54,421 nt of DNA from Cyanobacteria bacterium K_Offshore_surface_m2_239 (GTDB lineage: Bacteria > Cyanobacteriota > Cyanobacteriia > PCC-6307 > Cyanobiaceae): the NCBI GenBank assembly GCA_016882305.1, contig VGQX01000004.1, positions 1-54,421 on the forward strand. Reading direction: 5' to 3'. This document shows positions 29,318-37,457 of this stretch, in pieces (position 1 is the first letter of the stretch; every line of letters starts with the position of its first letter). The notes under the pieces were generated by a model, which searched no databases, was not told the origin of the DNA, and saw only the letters and a list, made by a program, of their open reading frames with translations. Made by a program: the position numbers and the translations under genes.

Positions 29318-30306
29318 CCTTGCGCTCACTCCTGGAGCCAGATCATCCATGTATCTCGTTACGACAACAATGTAAATTGATCGGTGTCAACAGATCAAGT
29401 TATTATTATCGACCCGCTGCTATCTATTGCAAATCACCTCAGCTTGCCCACCTGATCGATCGGTTCTGTGCACTGGATCCACGAATCAGTTGTCGTCATC
29501 TCTTGTCGCAACTAAATGCCCATGGCTTTGCTCTGTGTAAAACAACTCTTCATCGTCTCCTCTGCCGGTTGGGATTTGCGCCTTTTGAGCGAAAATTAAC
29601 CAGGTTGTTGGAAGCCCGACTTCTGCAAATGCCGCCCCTTCCCGTGCAAGGGGAGGGATTTGAACAACATGGTGAGCAGTGGATTCTTGATTTTGCGTAC
29701 TGGCCCTCCTCCCAAGGGGATTTTTTTGCTTCTCTGCTGGTGGACGCTGGCTCGCGCAATTGTTTGGCCTGGGGTCTTTCCGATCGTCTCTCGCCAGATC
29801 TGGTGACCCGGGTGTTGTGGGGGGCCATGGAGACCCACCCCTTGCCCCTCCTGCTTCGCTGTGAAACGGTTCTGCCCTATGTCAGTTCGCGTTGCTTGCG
29901 AGACCTGTTGCGGGCCGGCATCAGTGTTGTGGGACCCTTGTGGTTGGGATCACTGCAGGGTTCCGGTCGGTCCACTGTGTTGTCTCCCATTTGGACAGGA
30001 TTGAAGCAAGCTGCTGAATTTCTGCGTTCCGCACACGGCCCACGCAGTGAGGCCTCGATTCTTGATCAGGTGATCCGGGAGGGAAATGAACGGATGGCCA
30101 GAGATCGTGATTCGGATGAGGGAAGTTCTTCCCTCGGCTTGGAGCCCGTCAGGCTGCCAGCTGCCAGGACCCTTTGGGCGGGGTTTAACGATGCTCGTCC
30201 GATCCTGCCGGAGGTTGAGGACCAATCAAAAAGTTTTTTGACTCACACCATCCCCTTCCCCACCCGCCGAAGGACGGATCCGAACCAGCGGCAATCCATG
30301 GGTTGA
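29281..30306 (+). CDS. IS3 family orfB-like protein with degenerate integrase core
   Basis: LLEPDHPCISLRQQCKLIGVNRSSYYYRP and ALCKTTLHRLLCRLG are orfB-like; WILDFAYWPSSQGDFFASLLVDAGSRNCLAWGLSD resembles the rve start, but the second Asp and final Glu are not recognisable. Confidence 0.7.
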   Translation: MAQKKFYNYDQLTLRSLLEPDHPCISLRQQCKLIGVNRSSYYYRPAAIYCKSPQLAHLIDRFCALDPRISCRHLLSQLNAHGFALCKTTLHRLLCRLGFAPFERKLTRLLEARLLQMPPLPVQGEGFEQHGEQWILDFAYWPSSQGDFFASLLVDAGSRNCLAWGLSDRLSPDLVTRVLWGAMETHPLPLLLRCETVLPYVSSRCLRDLLRAGISVVGPLWLGSLQGSGRSTVLSPIWTGLKQAAEFLRSAHGPRSEASILDQVIREGNERMARDRDSDEGSSSLGLEPVRLPAARTLWAGFNDARPILPEVEDQSKSFLTHTIPFPTRRRTDPNQRQSMG

Positions 30307-30393
30307 GGCCAGAACCGGCGTCTCTTGGCCCTGGTGCCGCCCTTGCGGCGATGGCTTTTGCTTGACTGGTGACCGTGACTGGACGGAGCTCCC

Positions 30394-31905
30394 TTGACGT
30401 GTCTGTTGATCGCGGGGGACCTGCCGGTGATTGCCGGAGACGAGCAGGCCCTCCAGACCTTGAATCGGGACCCTGTTGAGGCGGGCCCTCCAGCCCCCTT
30501 GGCGCCGCGCTTGGCTCACGTTCGCTCCGCTTTCGCCTGTGCGCTGCACATGCACCAACCGACGATCCCCGCCGGTCGTCAAGGGGAACTGATCTCCCAT
30601 TTGCAGTACATGTTTGAGCATCCCGATGAAGGAGACAACCACAACGCCAATGCTTTTGCCCATTGTTATCAGCGCCTGAGCACAATCCTGCCTCAATTGA
30701 TCCAAGAGGGTTGTGATCCGCGGATCATGTTGGATTATTCCGGCAACTTGTTGTGGGGATTTCAACAGATGGGACGAGAAGATATTTTGACATCCTTGCG
30801 CAGCCTCACCTGTGATCCACCGTTTCATCGCCATGTGGAATGGTTGGGAACCTTCTGGAGTCATGCGGTTGCTCCTTCGACGCCGATTCCAGATCTGAAG
30901 TTGCAGATCTTGGCCTGGCAGCATCACTTTGCCTCCTTGTTTGGCCGGGAGGCCTTGCGCCGTGTGCGTGGATTCTCTCTTCCAGAGATGCATCTGCCCA
31001 ACCACCCGGACACTCTCTATGCAACCGTCAAAGCGCTGCGGGAGTGTGGCTATCGCTGGCTCATGGTGCAGGAGGACAGCGTGGAGACCTTGGAGGGTCA
31101 ACGCCTGGCTCCAGAACAACGCTGGATTCCTAATCAACTCGTAGCCCGCAATTCAGATGGGGAGACGGCGACGATCTTGGCGTTGATCAAAACCCAAGGG
31201 TCTGACACAAAGCTGGTGGGGCAAATGCAACCTTATTATGAAGCTCTTGGCCTGGAAAGACAAATCGTTGCTGGGCAGGGGATTCCATCCTTGGTTTCGC
31301 AAATCGCTGATGGGGAGAATGGTGGGGTGATGATGAATGAATTTCCCCCTGCGTTTTGCCAGGCGCATCACCGTTGTGCCGCTGCGGGCCCTCTGGCAGA
31401 GACCGTGGCGATGAATGGCAGTGAATACCTTGATCTTCTGGCTGACCGTGGACTTCGCGATGAAGATTACCCTCGGATTCAAGCGGTTCATCAACATCGA
31501 CTCTGGAGCATGGTCGGTCCGTCCCCCACGCGCGAGAGCGTTGCGGCGGCCATCGTCCGCCTTGGCGACTCCGATCCCCAGCTGAAGATGGTCGGCGCCT
31601 CGTGGACCAACAACCTCAGCTGGGTGGAGGGCTATGACAATGTGCTGGAGCCAATGCAGGCGTTCAGCGCCCGTTTTCATCAACGCTTCGACCCGTTGGT
31701 GGAGCGCACACCTGCTGTCACCCGCAGTCGGCCTTACCAGGAGGCCCTGCTGGCGTTGCTGCTGCTGGAAACGAGTTGTTTTCGCTATTGGGGGCAAGGT
31801 CGTTGGACGGACTATGCCAAGCACATTCATCGCTGCGGCACAGCCGCGCTAGAGGCTCTGTCCGAGGCCTCGATCGAGGAATTCGAGGGCAATTCCGAGG
31901 GGTGA
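30394..31905 (+). CDS. glycoside hydrolase family 57-like protein
   Basis: CALHMHQPTIPAG, IMLDYSGNLLWG, PEMHLPNHPDTLYATVKALRECGYRWLMVQEDSVE; true start may be internal. Confidence 0.82.
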   Translation: MTCLLIAGDLPVIAGDEQALQTLNRDPVEAGPPAPLAPRLAHVRSAFACALHMHQPTIPAGRQGELISHLQYMFEHPDEGDNHNANAFAHCYQRLSTILPQLIQEGCDPRIMLDYSGNLLWGFQQMGREDILTSLRSLTCDPPFHRHVEWLGTFWSHAVAPSTPIPDLKLQILAWQHHFASLFGREALRRVRGFSLPEMHLPNHPDTLYATVKALRECGYRWLMVQEDSVETLEGQRLAPEQRWIPNQLVARNSDGETATILALIKTQGSDTKLVGQMQPYYEALGLERQIVAGQGIPSLVSQIADGENGGVMMNEFPPAFCQAHHRCAAAGPLAETVAMNGSEYLDLLADRGLRDEDYPRIQAVHQHRLWSMVGPSPTRESVAAAIVRLGDSDPQLKMVGASWTNNLSWVEGYDNVLEPMQAFSARFHQRFDPLVERTPAVTRSRPYQEALLALLLLETSCFRYWGQGRWTDYAKHIHRCGTAALEALSEASIEEFEGNSEG

Positions 31906-31991
31906 ACATCAGCGGATGACGTGACGAGTGGTGTAGCGCTCTGCCTCGCTCTAGGCTTGATTCAACATCACACACCGGCCCGATCCTGGCG

Positions 31992-33344
31992 CTAAGGACA
32001 GAGCGCCACGTTCTGCGCGTCGCGCAACACGCGCCCGATGGTGGCATTGGGTGCCGAGGCGCCGTTGGAAATGGCGCTGAAGTAGCGCGGTCCTGTCTCT
32101 GTGAGCAGCAGGCCACTGATGGAACGCACACCGGTGAGCGTGCCCGTCTTCGCGTAGACGCGGCCGGCCAGCGGCGTCCCCACGTAGAGGTTCTTGAGGG
32201 TGCCGCGGCGACCAGCGATGGCCATGGAGGACACATAGGCGCGCCCGTAGGGATGTTGATCCATGCGCATCAACAGGGCGGTGAGGAAGCGGCTGGTGAG
32301 GCGATTGGCGCGATCGAGGCCACTGCCATCGGCCACCCGCACCCCCTCCATCGGCAGACCCTGCTGGCTCAACCAGACGGTTTGACGCCGCACCGCTTCG
32401 GGCAGCTCCCAGGTGCCAGCCCCGGAGCGGAGCAACACCTCGGCGGTGAAGTTGTGGCTGTCGGTGTTGGCCAAGCTCAGGAGACCCTGCATGGTGGTGG
32501 AGGGCTCCTCATGGACCAACACCGCATCGGTGGGGAGGGGTTGGTCGGCGGACACCACCTGCATCTGAATGTCGCCGCCCTGCTGGTTGGCGGTGCGTCG
32601 CATCAGCGCCTGGAGCCGGGAGACCGGGTTGCTGACAGCGTCATCGATGGCGTTGCTCGTGACCGCCAGCCGGGTGATCGGCGCCCCGTACCACTGGGCG
32701 CGATCGGCGTAATGCCATCCCTGAGGCCACCAGCTCTGTTGGGGCACCTCCGCCACCTGCAGACGCACCACTCCGCCAGCCTGGCCGGTGGAGCCACCGG
32801 AACGGAGGGCGAGCTGGGTGAAGCGCTGCAGCTGCGGCAAGGCCAGATCCGGGTCCCCCTCACCGGTCAGGCGCAGGGTGCCGTCCGCCAGGCGCCAGAG
32901 CTGGGTGTTCAGCCGGAAGTCCGGCCCCAGCCGATCGAGGGCAAAGGCCGTGCTCACCAGCTTCTGGTTCGAGGCAGGCACCCGCGGGCGGGTGCCGTTC
33001 ACATCCGCCAGCAACCGTCCGGAGGCATCGGCGATGCTGACGCTCCACACCTCCCGCTCGCCCGCCAGTTGGGCGGCCAAGCGCTGCTGGAGGGCCGGGC
33101 AGCTGGGCTCGCTGCCCAGGCTGGGCACCCCCAGGGCGGGCGTGAGGGGCGGCAGGGGCAACACCGGCACCGTCCGTCGTCCACCCTGCAGACCAGGCAG
33201 GGCGGGAGACGAGGCCAGGGCCGCGCCACCGGCGACGATCGGAGAGAGCAGCGCGAGGCTGAGTCCAGCCGCCAGGGAGCGACGGTTCAAGCGCGGTGCC
33301 AGGGGGTGGGGAGGGGTTGTGCGGTCCAGGAAGGAGGAAGGCAT
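31992..33344 (-). CDS. dacB: D-alanyl-D-alanine carboxypeptidase/endopeptidase (PBP4 type)
   Basis: RVPASNQKLVSTAFALDRLGPDFRLNTQLW, ADGSGLDRANRLTSRFLTALL, YAKTGTLTGVRSISG. Confidence 0.92.
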   Translation of the reverse strand: MPSSFLDRTTPPHPLAPRLNRRSLAAGLSLALLSPIVAGGAALASSPALPGLQGGRRTVPVLPLPPLTPALGVPSLGSEPSCPALQQRLAAQLAGEREVWSVSIADASGRLLADVNGTRPRVPASNQKLVSTAFALDRLGPDFRLNTQLWRLADGTLRLTGEGDPDLALPQLQRFTQLALRSGGSTGQAGGVVRLQVAEVPQQSWWPQGWHYADRAQWYGAPITRLAVTSNAIDDAVSNPVSRLQALMRRTANQQGGDIQMQVVSADQPLPTDAVLVHEEPSTTMQGLLSLANTDSHNFTAEVLLRSGAGTWELPEAVRRQTVWLSQQGLPMEGVRVADGSGLDRANRLTSRFLTALLMRMDQHPYGRAYVSSMAIAGRRGTLKNLYVGTPLAGRVYAKTGTLTGVRSISGLLLTETGPRYFSAISNGASAPNATIGRVLRDAQNVALCP

Positions 33345-33345
33345 C

Positions 33346-33885
33346 TCAGGATTGGCCCCCGACGACGAGGTTGGTGACATTGCCGCTGAAGCGGTAGTTG
33401 GACCCCTCCAGTTCCACTGGCGCGCCGATCTTCAGGGTCTGGTTGCCCAGCACCACCCCGCCGCCGCCCCGGCGGCCCTGGCCTTCCAGAATGAAGCGGG
33501 CGTCGAAAGTGCCGAAGGTCCTCTGGTTGGGATCGGGGGTGGAGATCAGTTTGCCCTCGGGGGTGAGGATCGTGAGACGGCGCTGGAGGGCCTCCAGCCG
33601 GGCGATCCTCACCTTGCCGTGGGGAGCGTTGCGGATGACGATCGACACCTCCCCTTCCGCCGCGATGGCGCGGAACAAGGCGGCGCTGTCCGCAGCGGGT
33701 TCGCCCCGCACATCCACCGACACCTTGACTGGCACCACACCACCGGTGGCCTTATCGACGGCGTTGGAGAGCTTGGGACTCCAGATCACCCCCGCCGCAG
33801 CCAACAGCACGGCCGCCCCTGCGGCGAGGTCCACCAAGCTCCAACGGCCGGACGGTGGGTTCGTGGAGTGGGGTTCGCTGGCCAT
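33346..33885 (-). CDS. DUF4330-like membrane-anchored protein
   Basis: WSLVDLAAGAAVLLAAAGVIWSPKLSNAVDKATGGVVPVKVSVDVRG. Confidence 0.7.
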   Translation of the reverse strand: MASEPHSTNPPSGRWSLVDLAAGAAVLLAAAGVIWSPKLSNAVDKATGGVVPVKVSVDVRGEPAADSAALFRAIAAEGEVSIVIRNAPHGKVRIARLEALQRRLTILTPEGKLISTPDPNQRTFGTFDARFILEGQGRRGGGGVVLGNQTLKIGAPVELEGSNYRFSGNVTNLVVGGQS

Positions 33886-34038
33886 GGGCACGTGTCGGTC
33901 GGCGAAGTTTAAGGGGGGTCCCGGCGCAAGACCAGCCTCATCCGCCACGGGTTCCGCCCGCCGCTTCCGCATCGTGCCGCACCTCGCCTTGCCACACCTC
34001 GCCGTGCAGCCGTGTCCTCGTCCCCGGAGGACTCGCGA

Positions 34039-34740
34039 TCAGCGCTGGAGGTTGTCGATCAGATCCCCGAGAGACCGCAGTTGCCGCCCCAAGCCGCCGT
34101 CTTCCCCGCTGAGGGCGGCGTCTTGCTCCTCCGCGGAGGGTTTCTGGGGGAAGCGGGCGGCCAGGCGGAAGCCATCGGGATCGAGGCGATAAAGCTCCCA
34201 GTCGCCGGGATGCGCGCGACTGAGGGCGGCGTTGGCGAAGGGTTGAAGGGCGTAGGCCGCCTGCCACTGGGCCAGGAAGCCCTTGCGCCGTGCCCGCGCC
34301 ACACTGCCGATGCCCACCGCCGCATCCTCCAGGGTGGGGTTGAGCAGCACGATGGGCCCCGGATGGGCCTCGCAGACCGCCTCCACCAGGTCGTAGTCGG
34401 AGGGGCCGGGCCCCACCAGCAGGAGCCGCTCGCTGGTGGGGCCCTCCGTCGGGGGCCGGCGCCGCTGGTCGCCGAGGCTGGTGATCATGGGCGCCAACTC
34501 CCCCCCGTCACGCCGGGCCAGGGCGGTGGCGCCCGCGTCAGGGAACACCACCCTGAGGGCGGGTGAGCACTCCCGCAGCCCCGCAGCCAGCCGCAGGGCC
34601 AGCGGCAGCAGCTTCAGCCCCTCAAAGCGCAGGTCTGCGGTCCAGCGCTGGCGGCCATCGCTGGAGAAGGCGGAATCCAGCGCTTGCAGGACTTGCGCCT
34701 CGGCCTGGCGCAGATCGGACGGGAGCATGGAGTCGGTCAA
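34039..34740 (-). CDS. DUF1995-like protein
   Basis: LPSDLRQAEAQVLQALDSAFSSDGRQRWTADLRFEGLKLLPLALRL. Confidence 0.75.
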   Translation of the reverse strand: MTDSMLPSDLRQAEAQVLQALDSAFSSDGRQRWTADLRFEGLKLLPLALRLAAGLRECSPALRVVFPDAGATALARRDGGELAPMITSLGDQRRRPPTEGPTSERLLLVGPGPSDYDLVEAVCEAHPGPIVLLNPTLEDAAVGIGSVARARRKGFLAQWQAAYALQPFANAALSRAHPGDWELYRLDPDGFRLAARFPQKPSAEEQDAALSGEDGGLGRQLRSLGDLIDNLQR

Positions 34741-34753
34741 GATGGCGCGAACC

Positions 34754-35983
34754 CTAACGAGGGAGCGCGGCGTCCACCTCGGCGATGGCCTCCGCGAGCG
34801 CGGCCGGCACCCCCGCCAGATCCTCCTCCCGCAGCCAGGGTCCCACGCTCAGCCGCAGGCCGGCGCTGGCCTCCTCCGGCGAGAAGCCCATGGCGAGCAG
34901 CACCCGGCTGGCGCCGGTGGTCGCCGTGGCTCCCGCGCCGCTCCCCAGGGCGCTGCAGGCGGAGCCGCTGCCGCAGGCCACCCCGCGCCGGGCCAGGGCC
35001 CGCACCAGGGCGCGGCCAGGGAGGGGGCGTCCCCCCCGGCCGCGCGCCAGCAGGCTCAGATGATGGGGCAGCCGGCGCTGGTGGTCCTCCGGGTCCGGCC
35101 CGAGAAGCTCCAGTCCGGGGCGCCCGCGCAGGTCGCGCCAGAGGGCATCGCGCACCCGCGCCACGGGATCGCGGCCGCCGTGGGCCCGCAGGCGCTGCTG
35201 GCAGAGGCGGAGGGCCGCGCTGAAGCCGGCGATCAGCGGCACGGGTTCGGTGCCGCCGCGCCGCCCCGCCTCCTGGGCGCCGCCGATGAGCGGTTCCAGC
35301 GCCAGCCCGCGACGGACGAGCAGCAGACCGATCCCCCTCGGACCCTGCAGCTTGTGGGCGGCGCCGCTGAGGAGATCGACCGGCAGCGCGCTCCAGTCGA
35401 TCGGTTGATGGCCGAGCACCTGCACCGCGTCCACGTGCAGGCGGAGGCCACGCTCCCGGCAGAGGTCCCCCAGGGTGGCCAGCGGTTGCAGGCTGCCCAC
35501 TTCGCTCTGCCCCCAGATCACCGACACCAGCCGGGTGGGGGGGGCGAGCAGGGGCTCGAGGGCGTCGAGGCGCAGCAGACCCTGGCGATCCACCGGCAGT
35601 CGCGCCACGGTCCAGCCGCGTTGGACGAGCACGGCCGCCGCCGCTTCCGTGGCGGGATGTTCCACGGCGCTGATCACCAGGCGTCCGGGGGGGAGGGTGG
35701 CGGCGCTGCCGAGCAGGGCGGTCTGAATCGCCTCGGTGCCACCGGAGCACCAGACCACCTCCTCCGGAGCGGCCCCCAGATCCTCCGCCACCCCCCAGCG
35801 GCCGCGCTCCAACGCCTCCGCCGCCGCCAGGCCCTGGCCATGGAGGCTGGAGGGGTTGCCCCAGCTCTCGCGCCAGGCCCGTTCCATGGCCTCCCACACC
35901 TCCGGGGCCAGGGGGGTGGTGGCACAGGCGTCGAGGTAGAGCGGTGGCGGGGCGGGGAGATCAGGCCCCAAGGCGGGTGCCAT
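34754..35983 (-). CDS. cysteine desulfurase (NifS-like class V aminotransferase)
   Basis: PLYLDACATTPLAPEVWEAM, CSGGTEAIQTALLGSA, DAVQVLGHQPIDWSALPVDLLSGAAHKLQGPRGIGLL, CGSGSACS. Confidence 0.92.
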   Translation of the reverse strand: MAPALGPDLPAPPPLYLDACATTPLAPEVWEAMERAWRESWGNPSSLHGQGLAAAEALERGRWGVAEDLGAAPEEVVWCSGGTEAIQTALLGSAATLPPGRLVISAVEHPATEAAAAVLVQRGWTVARLPVDRQGLLRLDALEPLLAPPTRLVSVIWGQSEVGSLQPLATLGDLCRERGLRLHVDAVQVLGHQPIDWSALPVDLLSGAAHKLQGPRGIGLLLVRRGLALEPLIGGAQEAGRRGGTEPVPLIAGFSAALRLCQQRLRAHGGRDPVARVRDALWRDLRGRPGLELLGPDPEDHQRRLPHHLSLLARGRGGRPLPGRALVRALARRGVACGSGSACSALGSGAGATATTGASRVLLAMGFSPEEASAGLRLSVGPWLREEDLAGVPAALAEAIAEVDAALPR

Positions 35984-37109
35984 CGGGCCGGCGGCCGAGG
36001 AGGCGGCTTTCCAGCGAATCGTTGGCCAGTTGCACGAGGTCATCGAGGGACCGCCCCTCCAAGAGGGCGGCCACCCTGGCGCGGGCCTCGGCGCTGGGAC
36101 AGGCGTCGGGGCGCTGGCAGCCCTGGGTGCAGGCGGTGGCGCAATCGATCGGCTCCGCCGTCGCGCTGGAGGACGGGGCTGGGGCGGCCTCGACGGCGGT
36201 GGCCGGCTGGGCGCCGCCGCCGGTGGACTCGGGAGCCAGCCAGCCCTCCACCGCTTGGTCCAGGGGGCCCGCCAGCCGACCGTGAACCACCGGCTCCGCC
36301 GGGCCTGTCATGAACACATGGCCGCTCGTCTCATCCCAAGCGATCCACAGCGGACCTCCAGGGAGGTCGAGACGGGCCTGGCGGTCGCTGAGCCCGAGCA
36401 GGTGGCAGGCCACGAGGGTGGCGCAGGCGCCGGTGCCGCAGGCCAGGGTCACCCCGGCCCCCCGCTCCCACACCCGCAGGCGCAGATGGCCTGGCGCGAG
36501 CACCTGCACGAGATGCACGTTGGTCCGGGCCGGGAAGGCCGGATGCGCCTCCAGCTCCGCGCCGATGGCCTCCAGGTCGAGGGCGGCCAGCTCGGCCACA
36601 GGCACCACGACGTGGGGGTTGCCCATGCCCGCCGCCGCGACAGCCCAGCGCTGACCCCCGGCCTCCAGCTCCCCCTGAGGCAGGCCCGCCGGACCGGTGG
36701 GAAGGGTGGTGGGCACGGTTTCGGGAATGAGAAAAGGGGCACCCATGTCCACCCGCACCTGGCCGTCCTCCTCCAGCTCGGGGCGCATGGTGCCCGCCGC
36801 GGTTTCCACCGCCCAACGGCGCCCGGGCCCCTCCCCATCGCGATCGGCGAGGAAACGGGCCAGGCAGCGGATGCCATTGCCGCACATCTCCGCCTCCGAA
36901 CCATCGGCGTTGAAGATGCGCATGCGCAGGTCGCCGCCGCTTTCCGGCGGGAGCGCGAGGATCACCCCGTCGCCGCCCAAGCCGAAACGGCGGTCGCAGA
37001 GGCGTCGCACCAGGTCGGGTTCGGCCGCGCCCGCCCCACCGGGGGAGCCGGCGCGCAGGTCGAAGAGGAGAAAGTCGTTGCCCAGACCCTGATACTTGCT
37101 GACATCCAT
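35961..37109 (-). CDS. dapF: diaminopimelate epimerase with Cys-containing C-terminal extension
   Basis: KYQGLGNDFLLFDLR, EMCGNGIRCLARF, LACGTGACATLVA; about 100 extra residues after GPAEPVVHG including CATACTQGCQRPDAC. Confidence 0.93.
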   Translation of the reverse strand: MDVSKYQGLGNDFLLFDLRAGSPGGAGAAEPDLVRRLCDRRFGLGGDGVILALPPESGGDLRMRIFNADGSEAEMCGNGIRCLARFLADRDGEGPGRRWAVETAAGTMRPELEEDGQVRVDMGAPFLIPETVPTTLPTGPAGLPQGELEAGGQRWAVAAAGMGNPHVVVPVAELAALDLEAIGAELEAHPAFPARTNVHLVQVLAPGHLRLRVWERGAGVTLACGTGACATLVACHLLGLSDRQARLDLPGGPLWIAWDETSGHVFMTGPAEPVVHGRLAGPLDQAVEGWLAPESTGGGAQPATAVEAAPAPSSSATAEPIDCATACTQGCQRPDACPSAEARARVAALLEGRSLDDLVQLANDSLESRLLGRRPDGTRLGA

Positions 37110-37144
37110 GGCGCTTTGAGCCCCGCGCAATCTCCGTCGATCCT

Positions 37145-37384
37145 ATGCAGAGCTTCTTTGAGAACCGCGGCACGAAGTTGGACACCACCCTGCCCAGCGT
37201 GCGCCACATCCAGGAATTGATCCGCACCCGCACGGTGGTGAGCCTCAGTCTGATGAGCGGCCAGGAGGTGGAGGGGGTGATCAAGTGGCAGGACATGCAC
37301 TTCCTCGCCCTGCGGCAAAGCGCCAACCAGCCCCTGGTGATGGTCAACCGGGAAGCGATCACGCTTCTGCGGGCGCTGATCTGA
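37145..37384 (+). CDS. hfq: cyanobacterial-type Hfq
   Basis: 79 aa [63 protein letters not shown]; Sm-fold-like. Confidence 0.85.
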   Translation: MQSFFENRGTKLDTTLPSVRHIQELIRTRTVVSLSLMSGQEVEGVIKWQDMHFLALRQSANQPLVMVNREAITLLRALI

Positions 37385-37457
37385 GGTCCCCCCCGGTCAG
37401 GGGGGGTGTGGCACCATCGTGGAGCCGGGCGCTCCCTGCCCCACCGCTCTTTTCACC

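Larger units (their letters stand above)
29015..30306 (+). mobile_element. IS3-like element remnant (orfA plus orfB); ends not identified
   Basis: overlapping orfA/orfB in relative -1 frame at an A8 run; no confident terminal inverted repeats found. Confidence 0.65.
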
